From Clostridia bacterium (GTDB lineage: Bacteria; Bacillota; Clostridia; Oscillospirales; Acutalibacteraceae), in the NCBI GenBank assembly GCA_017437165.1, contig JAFSBS010000163.1, forward strand, positions 1 to 7,697: DNA of 7,697 bases, written 5' to 3'. This document shows positions 1 through 5,365 of the stretch, piece after piece. The notes under the pieces were generated by a model. That model saw nothing but the letters and a program-made list of their open reading frames with translations. It made no database searches and had not been told where the DNA came from. A program made the translations under genes and the position numbers. Numbering within the stretch: position 1 is the stretch's first letter; every line of letters begins with the position of its first letter.

Positions 1-2
1 CA

Positions 3-326
3 GCGGATATTAAAAACATTGTGGCTCAGCTGGACACCTTTATGGCGCCTAACGGCGTGCTGCTATAAAATGCAGAAAAAGGTGTTACTGTAAAATGGAA
101 TGAGTGCAAAGGTACAACGAATTATATAGTGTATCGTGCAGAATATAATGACACCACTAAAAAATGGTCTTCGTGGCAGGTGCTTTCTTCCAAGGTAAAA
201 GCCGATACATTAACTTATAGTGATGAAACTGCAGTTGTTGGAAAAAACTACCGATATACAGTCAGAGCCATAAATGGTGAAGTTAAAAGCGGGTATATTG
301 CGAGTGGTTCTATAGTCAGGTCTTAG
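3..326 (+). pseudogene. 3' end of a fibronectin type III-domain protein with an internal in-frame stop
   Basis: Only the 3' end lies in the window. Reading frame 3, codons 3-65 give a short stretch ending MAPNGVLL. TAA follows at 66-68, and the same frame continues NAEKGVTVKWNECKG..YIVYRA to TAG at 324-326. The part after the stop is a fibronectin type III-like beta-sandwich: GVTVKW strand, Y-x-VYR strand, YRYTVRAING strand. In such domains the first strand usually reads P-x-x-V-x-L-x-N-x-x-x-G-V-x-V-x-W. Here P..V.L-stop-N...GV.V.W keeps exactly that spacing, so the TAA seems to replace one residue. A GTG at 129 could open a 65-aa ORF, but it falls inside the domain and lacks a good ribosome binding site. 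Such domains are common near the C terminus of secreted Clostridia glycan enzymes and surface proteins, but the catalytic part is not visible. Codons before the TAA are richer in G+C (about half) than what follows. Alternatives are a sequencing error or an assembly join. Confidence 0.6.
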
Positions 327-354
327 CAGTTAGCTATTAGTTGTCAGTCATAAG
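317..354 (+). repeat. Degenerate period-7 (TAG/CAG + 4) repeat at the 3' end of the Fn3 gene
   Basis: CAG at 317, TAG at 324, 331 and 338, CAG at 345 and AAG at 352 are each exactly 7 bases apart. The units read roughly AG-CAGTT, AG-CTATT, AG-TTGTC, AG-TCATA. The TAG at 324 is the stop codon of the Fn3 reading frame. Because 7 is not a multiple of 3, the three TAGs fall in all three forward frames. The bases differ from the AGGGACT arrays near 5200 and 5350, but the 7-base period, the AG phase and the position at a stop codon are the same. Confidence 0.6.
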
Positions 355-362
355 TAAAAAAG

Positions 363-403
363 AATGGTCTGTAAAAAACTTAACGTTTTTACAGACCATT
401 TTT
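363..403. terminator. Bidirectional Rho-independent terminator
   Basis: AATGGTCTGTAAAAA (363-377) pairs perfectly with TTTTTACAGACCATT (386-400), a 15-bp stem with an 8-base loop, followed by T's to 403. Upstream of the stem the plus strand is A-rich (AAGTAAAAAAG), so the minus-strand transcript also gets a U-rich tail. It sits between the convergent Fn3 gene (ends 326) and the symporter gene (ends 417) and probably serves both. Confidence 0.9.
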
Positions 404-416
404 ATAATTGTATCAT

Positions 417-818
417 TTAATAATCAATGGAATTTCTTCTTTGGGCTAAATCTTTTTCAACTTGCGCTCTCTTTTCAGGTGAGTATCTTATAAAGAACAA
501 CGGGATAATGTAAAGAATACTCGCAATAACCGGGGTAAGCATTACAAGTGGCCATATCCATGCATCAAATTCAGCAGTTTGTGTGCCTATAAATGATGTT
601 GCAGTGTCGTCAATAGCTTTGTAACCTAAAAGCGATAATGAAAGTGTGGCAAGACCGCCTGTTATACCACTTGAAACTTTTGTGAAGAATGTCTGCATTG
701 AGAATGTAACACCTTCTGTCCTTTTTCCTGTTTCCCATTCCATATAGTCAACACTGTCACAGAAAACAGAAGTTTGTGCAATGCTTAAGGCACCCATAGG
801 AATTGAGCCTAATGCCAA
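417..818 (-). CDS. GPH/MelB-family sugar:cation symporter, C-terminal fragment (after frameshift)
   Basis: This is the last 133 codons of the broken symporter gene, in the frame -1 to the upstream part. The apparent TTG start at 818-816 is the middle of a transmembrane segment and has no ribosome binding site, so it is not a real start. The sequence begins ALGSIPMGALSIAQ and continues with the family's conserved cytoplasmic loop: D-S-V-D-Y-M-E-W-E-T-G-K-R-T-E-G, then FSMQTFF.KVSSG. This matches the D-x-V-D-Y-G-E-W-x-T-G-x-R-x-E-G region between helices 10 and 11 of MelB-type carriers. Two more membrane segments follow (around residues 52-65 and 88-110 of the fragment), then a short basic cytoplasmic tail ending at TAA 419-417. 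Joined to 809-1846 it gives about 476 residues, normal for the family. Alone it could not transport anything. Confidence 0.85.
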   Translation of the reverse strand: MALGSIPMGALSIAQTSVFCDSVDYMEWETGKRTEGVTFSMQTFFTKVSSGITGGLATLSLSLLGYKAIDDTATSFIGTQTAEFDAWIWPLVMLTPVIASILYIIPLFFIRYSPEKRAQVEKDLAQRRNSIDY

Positions 819-1846
819 AGTCCCATACCAATCCAGAAGTTTGCACCTTCAAATCCGATTAAGAAAGCGACAGTTCTGACAATTGCATTTATTGCCTGAA
901 TGAATATAAGAACATTAACATACCCTTTGAAGAATTTTTTGAATTTATCGGCAAAAATCATACCAATAAACTGTGGGACATTAGTAATTGCAAAATAGAT
1001 AGTTGTAAGTCCTAATGCACCAATAAATCCGTCTGCACCGGGGAAATCTACCGGTAACTTATACTTGAAAAAATATGTTACTAACTGTGTACCGAAACCT
1101 AAAGAACCAAAGAGATTTGCAAGTGTCACAAGAAGCATCATTTTATTTTTGAAAAGAAGAGAAAAACTTTCTTTTAATGAGTTTTGTTGTGTTTGTGGAT
1201 TTATTTTAATTCTTTCTTGTGCTTTATAAGAACGGTAACTTAACATACCACCGCCAAGACCAAAAATAACTGCAAAAACAAGAGTTACTAAAGACATTTT
1301 GTTTTGTGTTCTTAAAGCAATCATTTCAATAAACATTGGTATTAACATATTGAAAATACCATAAACCAATGAACCAATTGTTCTTGCCCATTTAATGAAA
1401 TTATCACGTTCGTTACTGTCAGGCGAAACAGATGCGGTAATACCCCATATTGAAACATCCTGCAAAGTATAGGCTATATCCCACGCTATATACATAATTA
1501 TGAAGTAAGATACACGAAGCCATAAAAGACTTTCCTCTGTTGAAAATACAAGGAAGATTAAAACGGTGAATATACCAACAGGCAGAGGAGTATAGCGTAA
1601 AAAAGGTCTTAATTTTTCACCATTTTTGAAACTATGTCTGTCAACGAAAGAACCAACAATAGGGTCATTAATACCATCCCAGACTTTCATTGCTATAAGA
1701 ATAACCGAAACTACAGCCGCCGGAAACATTGCAATATCTGTCATAAAATATGTAAAAAATGAGCCGCCAATGAGTGAATAAACTAAATTCTGTCCTGAAA
1801 GACCTACAAGATAGTTTAACTGTTCTTTTTTAGAAACATATTTCAT
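809..1846 (-). CDS. GPH/MelB-family sugar:cation symporter, N-terminal part (truncated by frameshift)
   Basis: Polytopic inner-membrane carrier of the glycoside-pentoside-hexuronide:cation symporter family, which imports small glycosides with Na+ or H+. The 345-aa product carries about ten hydrophobic segments. It has the family signature W-D-G-I-N-D-P-I-V-G (residues 56-65), whose two aspartates (D57, D61) correspond to the cation/sugar-site aspartates D55 and D59 of E. coli MelB, followed by the basic loop ending EKLRPF. The ATG at 1846 is preceded by AAGGCGGTG at 1860-1852, and a sigma-A promoter lies at 1909-1880. The product ends prematurely GMGLWH-stop at 809-811, inside a membrane helix. 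The continuation is in the other frame from 818 down, so one base is missing near 817-819. The gene is divergent from the GH38 alpha-mannosidase with a shared control region, so an alpha-mannoside cargo is a reasonable inference. The substrate cannot be read from the sequence. Confidence 0.88.
   Translation of the reverse strand: MKYVSKKEQLNYLVGLSGQNLVYSLIGGSFFTYFMTDIAMFPAAVVSVILIAMKVWDGINDPIVGSFVDRHSFKNGEKLRPFLRYTPLPVGIFTVLIFLVFSTEESLLWLRVSYFIIMYIAWDIAYTLQDVSIWGITASVSPDSNERDNFIKWARTIGSLVYGIFNMLIPMFIEMIALRTQNKMSLVTLVFAVIFGLGGGMLSYRSYKAQERIKINPQTQQNSLKESFSLLFKNKMMLLVTLANLFGSLGFGTQLVTYFFKYKLPVDFPGADGFIGALGLTTIYFAITNVPQFIGMIFADKFKKFFKGYVNVLIFIQAINAIVRTVAFLIGFEGANFWIGMGLWH
817..819 (-). other. 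Frameshift site in the symporter gene (T3 run, one base short)
   Basis: On the minus strand the site reads ATG GGA CTT TGG CAT TAG, which stops the N-terminal frame. Adding one T to the TTT run gives ATG GGA CTT TTG GCA TTA GGC, encoding MGLLALG and leading straight into the C-terminal frame SIPMGA. A single-base deletion in this short homopolymer therefore explains the break fully. It could be a true mutation or a sequencing/assembly error. Confidence 0.85.
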
Positions 1847-1851
1847 AAAAG

Positions 1852-1860
1852 CACCGCCTT
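1852..1860 (-). promoter_or_regulatory. Ribosome binding site of the symporter gene
   Basis: The minus strand reads AAGGCGGTG followed by CTTTT and ATG at 1846. This is one mismatch from AAGGAGGTG, with 5 bases to the start codon, and it supports the ATG at 1846. Confidence 0.75.
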
Positions 1861-1879
1861 TTATTTGTTTTATAACTCA

Positions 1880-1909
1880 ATTATACAGTATTTGCAGTTG
1901 GAAAATCAA
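1880..1909 (-). promoter_or_regulatory. Sigma-A type promoter for the symporter gene
   Basis: On the minus strand TTGATT (1909-1904) is followed, after 18 bases, by a consensus TATAAT (1885-1880). Transcription would start near 1873, leaving a leader of roughly 25 bases before the ATG at 1846. Confidence 0.75.
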
Positions 1910-1911
1910 CT
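1896..1911. promoter_or_regulatory. Small inverted repeat over the symporter -35 box (possible operator)
   Basis: AGTTG (1896-1900) and CAACT (1907-1911) are perfect 5-bp inverted arms around a 6-base centre. The right arm overlaps the -35 hexamer (1904-1909) of the leftward promoter, a usual place for a repressor site. Arms this short in AT-rich DNA may occur by chance. Confidence 0.3.
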
Positions 1912-1936
1912 ATAAAATATTTCAAAAATAAACTAT
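1902..1936. repeat. Direct repeat of AAAATMAACTAT, 23 bp apart, between the divergent promoters
   Basis: AAAATCAACTAT at 1902-1913 and AAAATAAACTAT at 1925-1936 differ at one of 12 positions and start 23 bp apart, about two helical turns. The left copy overlaps the -35 of the symporter promoter. The right copy ends 7 bp before the -35 of the mannosidase promoter. The layout would suit a regulator binding direct repeats, such as an AraC-family activator, but no regulator gene is in the window. Confidence 0.4.
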
Positions 1937-1943
1937 TTACTTA

Positions 1944-1972
1944 TTGAAAATAATAACCAATAATGCTATACT
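1944..1972 (+). promoter_or_regulatory. Sigma-A type promoter with extended -10 for the alpha-mannosidase
   Basis: TTGAAA (1944-1949), a 17-base spacer, then TATACT (1967-1972), preceded by TG at 1964-1965 as in extended -10 promoters. Transcription would start near 1979, giving a leader of about 45 bases before the GTG at 2024. Confidence 0.8.
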
Positions 1973-1989
1973 GAAATGGTATGAAAATA

Positions 1990-2006
1990 AAACTGTTTTA
2001 CAGTTT
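1990..2006 (+). promoter_or_regulatory. 17-bp palindrome in the mannosidase 5' leader (operator or hairpin)
   Basis: AAACTGT (1990-1996) TTT ACAGTTT (2000-2006) has perfect 7-bp arms around 3 bases. It lies about 10-27 bases after the predicted transcription start and ends directly against the ribosome binding site at 2007. That position suits a repressor operator of roadblock type (LacI- or GntR-like) or a small RNA hairpin affecting ribosome access. Which one cannot be told from sequence. Confidence 0.5.
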
Positions 2007-2014
2007 AAGGAAGG
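2007..2014 (+). promoter_or_regulatory. Ribosome binding site deciding the GTG start of the mannosidase
   Basis: AAGGAAGG at 2007-2014 is followed by 9 bases and GTG at 2024. It is the only good purine-rich site near the 5' end of the frame and selects the GTG over later ATGs. Confidence 0.75.
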
Positions 2015-2023
2015 AAGATTTTT

Positions 2024-5000
2024 GTGGCAGAAATCAAAAATATGGATGCTGTTGCAGCACTCGATGCTATGGATGCTCACGTTGATGACTGGCGTGATGC
2101 TACCAAAGGTAAGCAAAGAGGTATTTTCTCATTTGATGATGTTGCGGCACTCAAAATTAAAAATCTTAAAAAGAGAATTTATACAGATATCGAGTCAATT
2201 CCTGCTTGGAAAATGAAAGAATGTATCTACAAGGGAGTTGACGATTACGAATATCTTTACGATGAATGGAAAGAATTAAACGTTGGTGACCGTTGGGGTA
2301 ATAACGGTTGGAGTGCATTCTTTAAAAATTCATTCGATATGCCTGCTCGTTTCAAGGGTAAAAAAGTTACTCTTAATGTATATTTCGGCGGTGACTCACT
2401 TTTAACTCTTAATGGTGAGCCATACCAGGGTCTTGACCCATTCAGAAACTCTGTTTTGCTTACAGAGTGTGCAAAAGGCGACGAGCATTATGATGTTGAT
2501 ATTGAGTCTTACTATGTATGGCACTCAAATGAATCAACAGTTAAAACACTTTCTTGCTCATTTATTGGTGTTGTTGACCCTGTTATCGAAGAAATCTACT
2601 GGGATTTTAAAGCCGTGTTCAACGCACTCTTTATGCCTGTTCACGACACAGGTTTACAAGAACTTATAAGAGCAACATTAAAAGAGGCGTTTACTTTTGT
2701 TAACTTTGACCTTGATGGTGAAGAATTCAAAGCAGGTCTTTTAAAAGCTCAAAAAGTTCTTAAAGATAAAGTTTATAATAACCCTAACTACAAATCAGAG
2801 GGTAACTTAGCTTTAGTTGGTAACTCTCACCTTGATATTGTATTTATGTGGGCTTATAAAGAATATATAAGAAAATTAGGCAGAACACACGCTACAATGC
2901 TTCGTCTTATGGAGCAATATCCTGACTTCATTTTCTCACAGAGTACAGCACCTACATATATTGAAATGGCAAAGAGATACCCATCTCTTTACAGACAAGT
3001 TCAAGACAGAATCAAAGAGGGTAGATGGGAATACATCGGTGCTATGTGGGTTGAACCTGACTGTAACTTAGTTTCAGGTGAATCTTTTGTTCGCCAACTT
3101 CTTCATGGTGTTCGCTTTGCAGAAAAAGAATTCGGTATTACACCAAAAACCTGTTGGGTTCCTGATGTATTCGGTAACGGTTATGCTATGCCACAGATTC
3201 TTAAAAAAGCAGGTGTTGAATATTTCGTTACTCATAAAATGGGTATCTGGAATGATACAAACCCATGGCAGTACAACACATTCTGGTGGGAAGGTCCTGA
3301 TGGTTCAAAAGTATTCTCAATCGTTCCACCAACACACTTTATTGGTACTGTTGAAGCAGACTCACTTAAAGTTAACTGGAAAAAATATACAGATAAAGAA
3401 ACAATTGGTGAATCAATGTACTGCTACGGCTGGGGTGACGGCGGTGGCGGTGTTGACACCGAAATGCTTGAATATGTAAAACGTTATAAGAACTTCCCTG
3501 GTCTTCCAAAGACACAGACAAGTAAAATTGAAGATTCTTTGGCACGTATGAAAGCAAATGCAACAGAAACTAACATTCCAACATGGAAAGATGAACTTTA
3601 TCTTGAAGAGCATCGTGGTGTTCACACAACTAAAGCACTTCTTAAAAAATATAACAGATACTGCGAAAACCTTTACAGACAAGCAGAAATGTTCGCAAGT
3701 ATTGCAATGAAATATGGCTACAAGTATCCACTTGAGAAACTCAACGAAGGCTGGCAGATGATTTTAACAAATCAGTTCCACGACTCACTTCCGGGTTCAC
3801 ATATTACAGAAGTATTCGCTGACCTTTGCGCTATTTATGAAGATATTATTAAAATTGGTGAAAGCGTAAGAAGCGAAGCATTAGATGTACTCGCAGGTAA
3901 TGTTGATGGTAGCGAAAAATACGGTAAGCCATTTGTACTCTTCAATTCACTTGGTACTGTTGCAACAAGTAAAATCGAACTTCCATATAAAGATGTTGAA
4001 ATTTATGATGCTGACGGTAACAAAGTTCCTACTCAAAGCTACACAAAACTTGATGGTACAAAAGTACTTGTATTTATTGCAAAAGATATTCCTGCAGTAG
4101 GTTACAAAGTATTCTATACAAAGGAAGCAAAAGTTGCTGAATCAAAAGCAGTTGCGTTCTCCGGTGCAGTTGAAAATGGTAACTTTAAAATCGTTCTTGA
4201 TGATGCAGCTGAAATTACATCAATTCTCGATAAGAAAAATAATCGTGAAGTTCTTTCCGGTAAAGGTAATGTATTCCGTCTTTACGAAGACCTTCCGGGT
4301 AAATATGACGCTTGGGATATTGTTGCTTCTTATGTTGACAGAGAATTTGACACAGAAGCAGGTAAAGTTACAGGTGTAGTAGCAGGTGATGTGTTCACAG
4401 TAGTTTCTGTTGAAAAGAATATCAATAAGTCAATCCTTAAACAGAATATTATTCTCTATAATGAACTTGATAAGATTGACTTTGATACATTCATCAGTTG
4501 GCACGAACAGGAAAAACTTCTTAAAGTTGGCTTCGATGTTGATGTTAAAGCACAGAAGTTTACAAGAGATATCGCTTACGCTACAATTGAAAGTTCTAAC
4601 TATCGTCACAATCCTTACGATAAAGCGAAATTTGAGGTTTCTGCTCACAATTTCATTGATATGTCAGAAGACAATTACGGTGTTACAATTCTCAATGATT
4701 GTAAATATGGTTACGAAGTAGATAAACAAAGAATGATTATCACACTTCTTAAAGCTCCAATGAATCCGGACCCAATGTCTGACCGTGGTGACCACTACTT
4801 CACATATTCAATTTATCCACACAAGGGTAACTGGAAAAATGCAGAAACATTAGTACGCGGTCTTGAAATGAATAACCCTGCAGTTGCAGTTGATGTTAAA
4901 GCAGACTCAAAGGGCGAAACATCAGGTTCATTTATTAAGGTTGACGGTAAAAATGTTACTCTTGAAGCAGTTAAGAAATGTGAAGATGAAGACGCTTACA

Positions 5001-5188
5001 TCATCCGTTTTGTTGAAAAAGCAGGCGCAAGAACAGATGTAACAGCAGAACTCTTTGCTGATATTAAATCTGTTGCAGAATGTGACTTGCTTGAAAGAAA
5101 TGACGTAGCAGTCTCTATTGCAAACGGCAATAAACTTTCATTTACAATCAATCCATTTGAGATTAAGTGCTATAAAGTTAGAATCTAG
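2024..5188 (+). CDS. Alpha-mannosidase, glycoside hydrolase family 38 (Ams1/MAN2C1-like)
   Basis: Zinc-dependent retaining exo-alpha-mannosidase (EC 3.2.1.24) releasing mannose from alpha-mannosides. The intact 1054-aa protein has no signal peptide or membrane segment, so it should act in the cytosol. Domains, roughly: N-terminal beta-sandwich region 1-255 (KKVTLNVYFGGDSLLTLNGEP, typical of the Ams1/MAN2C1 group), catalytic barrel 262-530, helical middle domain to about 640, and a large C-terminal beta domain to 1054. Expected zinc ligands are visible: H269 and D271 in NSHLD, the nucleophile D381 in WVPDVFGN, and H586 in QFHDSLPGS. WVEPDCNLVSGESFVRQ and NDTNPWQYNTFWW are further family blocks. 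Length matches MAN2C1/Ams1 enzymes (about 1040-1080) rather than MngB (about 880). Its promoter region is shared with the divergent symporter gene, suggesting joint control. The TAG stop at 5186 is the first unit of a heptad repeat. Linkage preference is unknown. Confidence 0.95.
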   Translation: MAEIKNMDAVAALDAMDAHVDDWRDATKGKQRGIFSFDDVAALKIKNLKKRIYTDIESIPAWKMKECIYKGVDDYEYLYDEWKELNVGDRWGNNGWSAFFKNSFDMPARFKGKKVTLNVYFGGDSLLTLNGEPYQGLDPFRNSVLLTECAKGDEHYDVDIESYYVWHSNESTVKTLSCSFIGVVDPVIEEIYWDFKAVFNALFMPVHDTGLQELIRATLKEAFTFVNFDLDGEEFKAGLLKAQKVLKDKVYNNPNYKSEGNLALVGNSHLDIVFMWAYKEYIRKLGRTHATMLRLMEQYPDFIFSQSTAPTYIEMAKRYPSLYRQVQDRIKEGRWEYIGAMWVEPDCNLVSGESFVRQLLHGVRFAEKEFGITPKTCWVPDVFGNGYAMPQILKKAGVEYFVTHKMGIWNDTNPWQYNTFWWEGPDGSKVFSIVPPTHFIGTVEADSLKVNWKKYTDKETIGESMYCYGWGDGGGGVDTEMLEYVKRYKNFPGLPKTQTSKIEDSLARMKANATETNIPTWKDELYLEEHRGVHTTKALLKKYNRYCENLYRQAEMFASIAMKYGYKYPLEKLNEGWQMILTNQFHDSLPGSHITEVFADLCAIYEDIIKIGESVRSEALDVLAGNVDGSEKYGKPFVLFNSLGTVATSKIELPYKDVEIYDADGNKVPTQSYTKLDGTKVLVFIAKDIPAVGYKVFYTKEAKVAESKAVAFSGAVENGNFKIVLDDAAEITSILDKKNNREVLSGKGNVFRLYEDLPGKYDAWDIVASYVDREFDTEAGKVTGVVAGDVFTVVSVEKNINKSILKQNIILYNELDKIDFDTFISWHEQEKLLKVGFDVDVKAQKFTRDIAYATIESSNYRHNPYDKAKFEVSAHNFIDMSEDNYGVTILNDCKYGYEVDKQRMIITLLKAPMNPDPMSDRGDHYFTYSIYPHKGNWKNAETLVRGLEMNNPAVAVDVKADSKGETSGSFIKVDGKNVTLEAVKKCEDEDAYIIRFVEKAGARTDVTAELFADIKSVAECDLLERNDVAVSIANGNKLSFTINPFEIKCYKVRI

Positions 5189-5218
5189 GGACTAGGGACT
5201 AGATTCCAGGGACTAGAG
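5185..5218 (+). repeat. AGGGACT heptad repeat at the mannosidase stop codon
   Basis: Units AGGGACT, AGGGACT, AGATTCC, AGGGACT run in a strict 7-base period. They place TAG at 5186 (the stop codon), 5193, 5200 and 5214 with CAG at 5207, covering all three forward frames. CTAG is its own reverse complement, so the opposite strand also carries TAGs. The array is an inverted copy (27 of 34 positions) of the one at 5332-5365. Confidence 0.85.
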
Positions 5219-5227
5219 ATTTGTTCT

Positions 5228-5291
5228 AAAAAAATCATCCTATCATTTAAAGTTGGTGGAAAAACTAACTGAAAATGATAGGATGTTTTTT
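5228..5291. terminator. Bidirectional Rho-independent terminator between convergent genes
   Basis: CATCCTATCATTT (5236-5248) pairs perfectly with AAATGATAGGATG (5273-5285), a 13-bp stem with a 24-base loop. Six T's (5286-5291) follow on the plus strand, and seven A's (5228-5234) precede the stem to serve as the U tail on the minus strand. It can end both the mannosidase and the GH27-DUF975 transcripts. Confidence 0.9.
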
Positions 5292-5331
5292 AATTAATTT
5301 ATTAAGATGTTATTATAAACTTTCTGGTTAA

Positions 5332-5365
5332 CTCTAATCCCTAGTCCCCAGTCCCTAGTCCCTGG
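5332..5365 (-). repeat. AGGGACT heptad repeat at the 3' end of the DUF975 gene
   Basis: Read on the minus strand the units are AGGGACT, AGGGACT, GGGGACT, AGGGATT, AGAG. The phase positions are CAG (5364), TAG (5357), TGG (5350), TAG (5343) and TAG (5336), each 7 bases apart. The array overlaps the coding end of the DUF975 gene: CAG is codon 319 and the TAG at 5343-5341 is its stop. Two mutated units let the frame run 21 bases into the array. It is inverted relative to the copy at 5185-5218 with 113 bp between them. Confidence 0.85.

Noticed and set aside
1847..2023. CcpA cre site in the divergent control region
   Set aside because: I see no good match to TGWAANCGNTNWCA. The region is AT-rich and lacks the central CG.
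1944..2216. 90-aa ORF overlapping the mannosidase promoter and 5' end
   Set aside because: It starts at the -35 box (TTG), has no ribosome binding site, and runs out of frame through the GH38 gene. It is a shadow ORF.
5185..5218. CRISPR-like array
   Set aside because: Units of 7 bp without spacers are simple tandem repeats, not CRISPR repeats.
5185..5365. MITE or insertion element with terminal inverted repeats
   Set aside because: The inverted arrays are internally tandem repeats, there is no visible target-site duplication at the outer edges, and the middle is an ordinary terminator. A mobile origin remains possible but is not supported.
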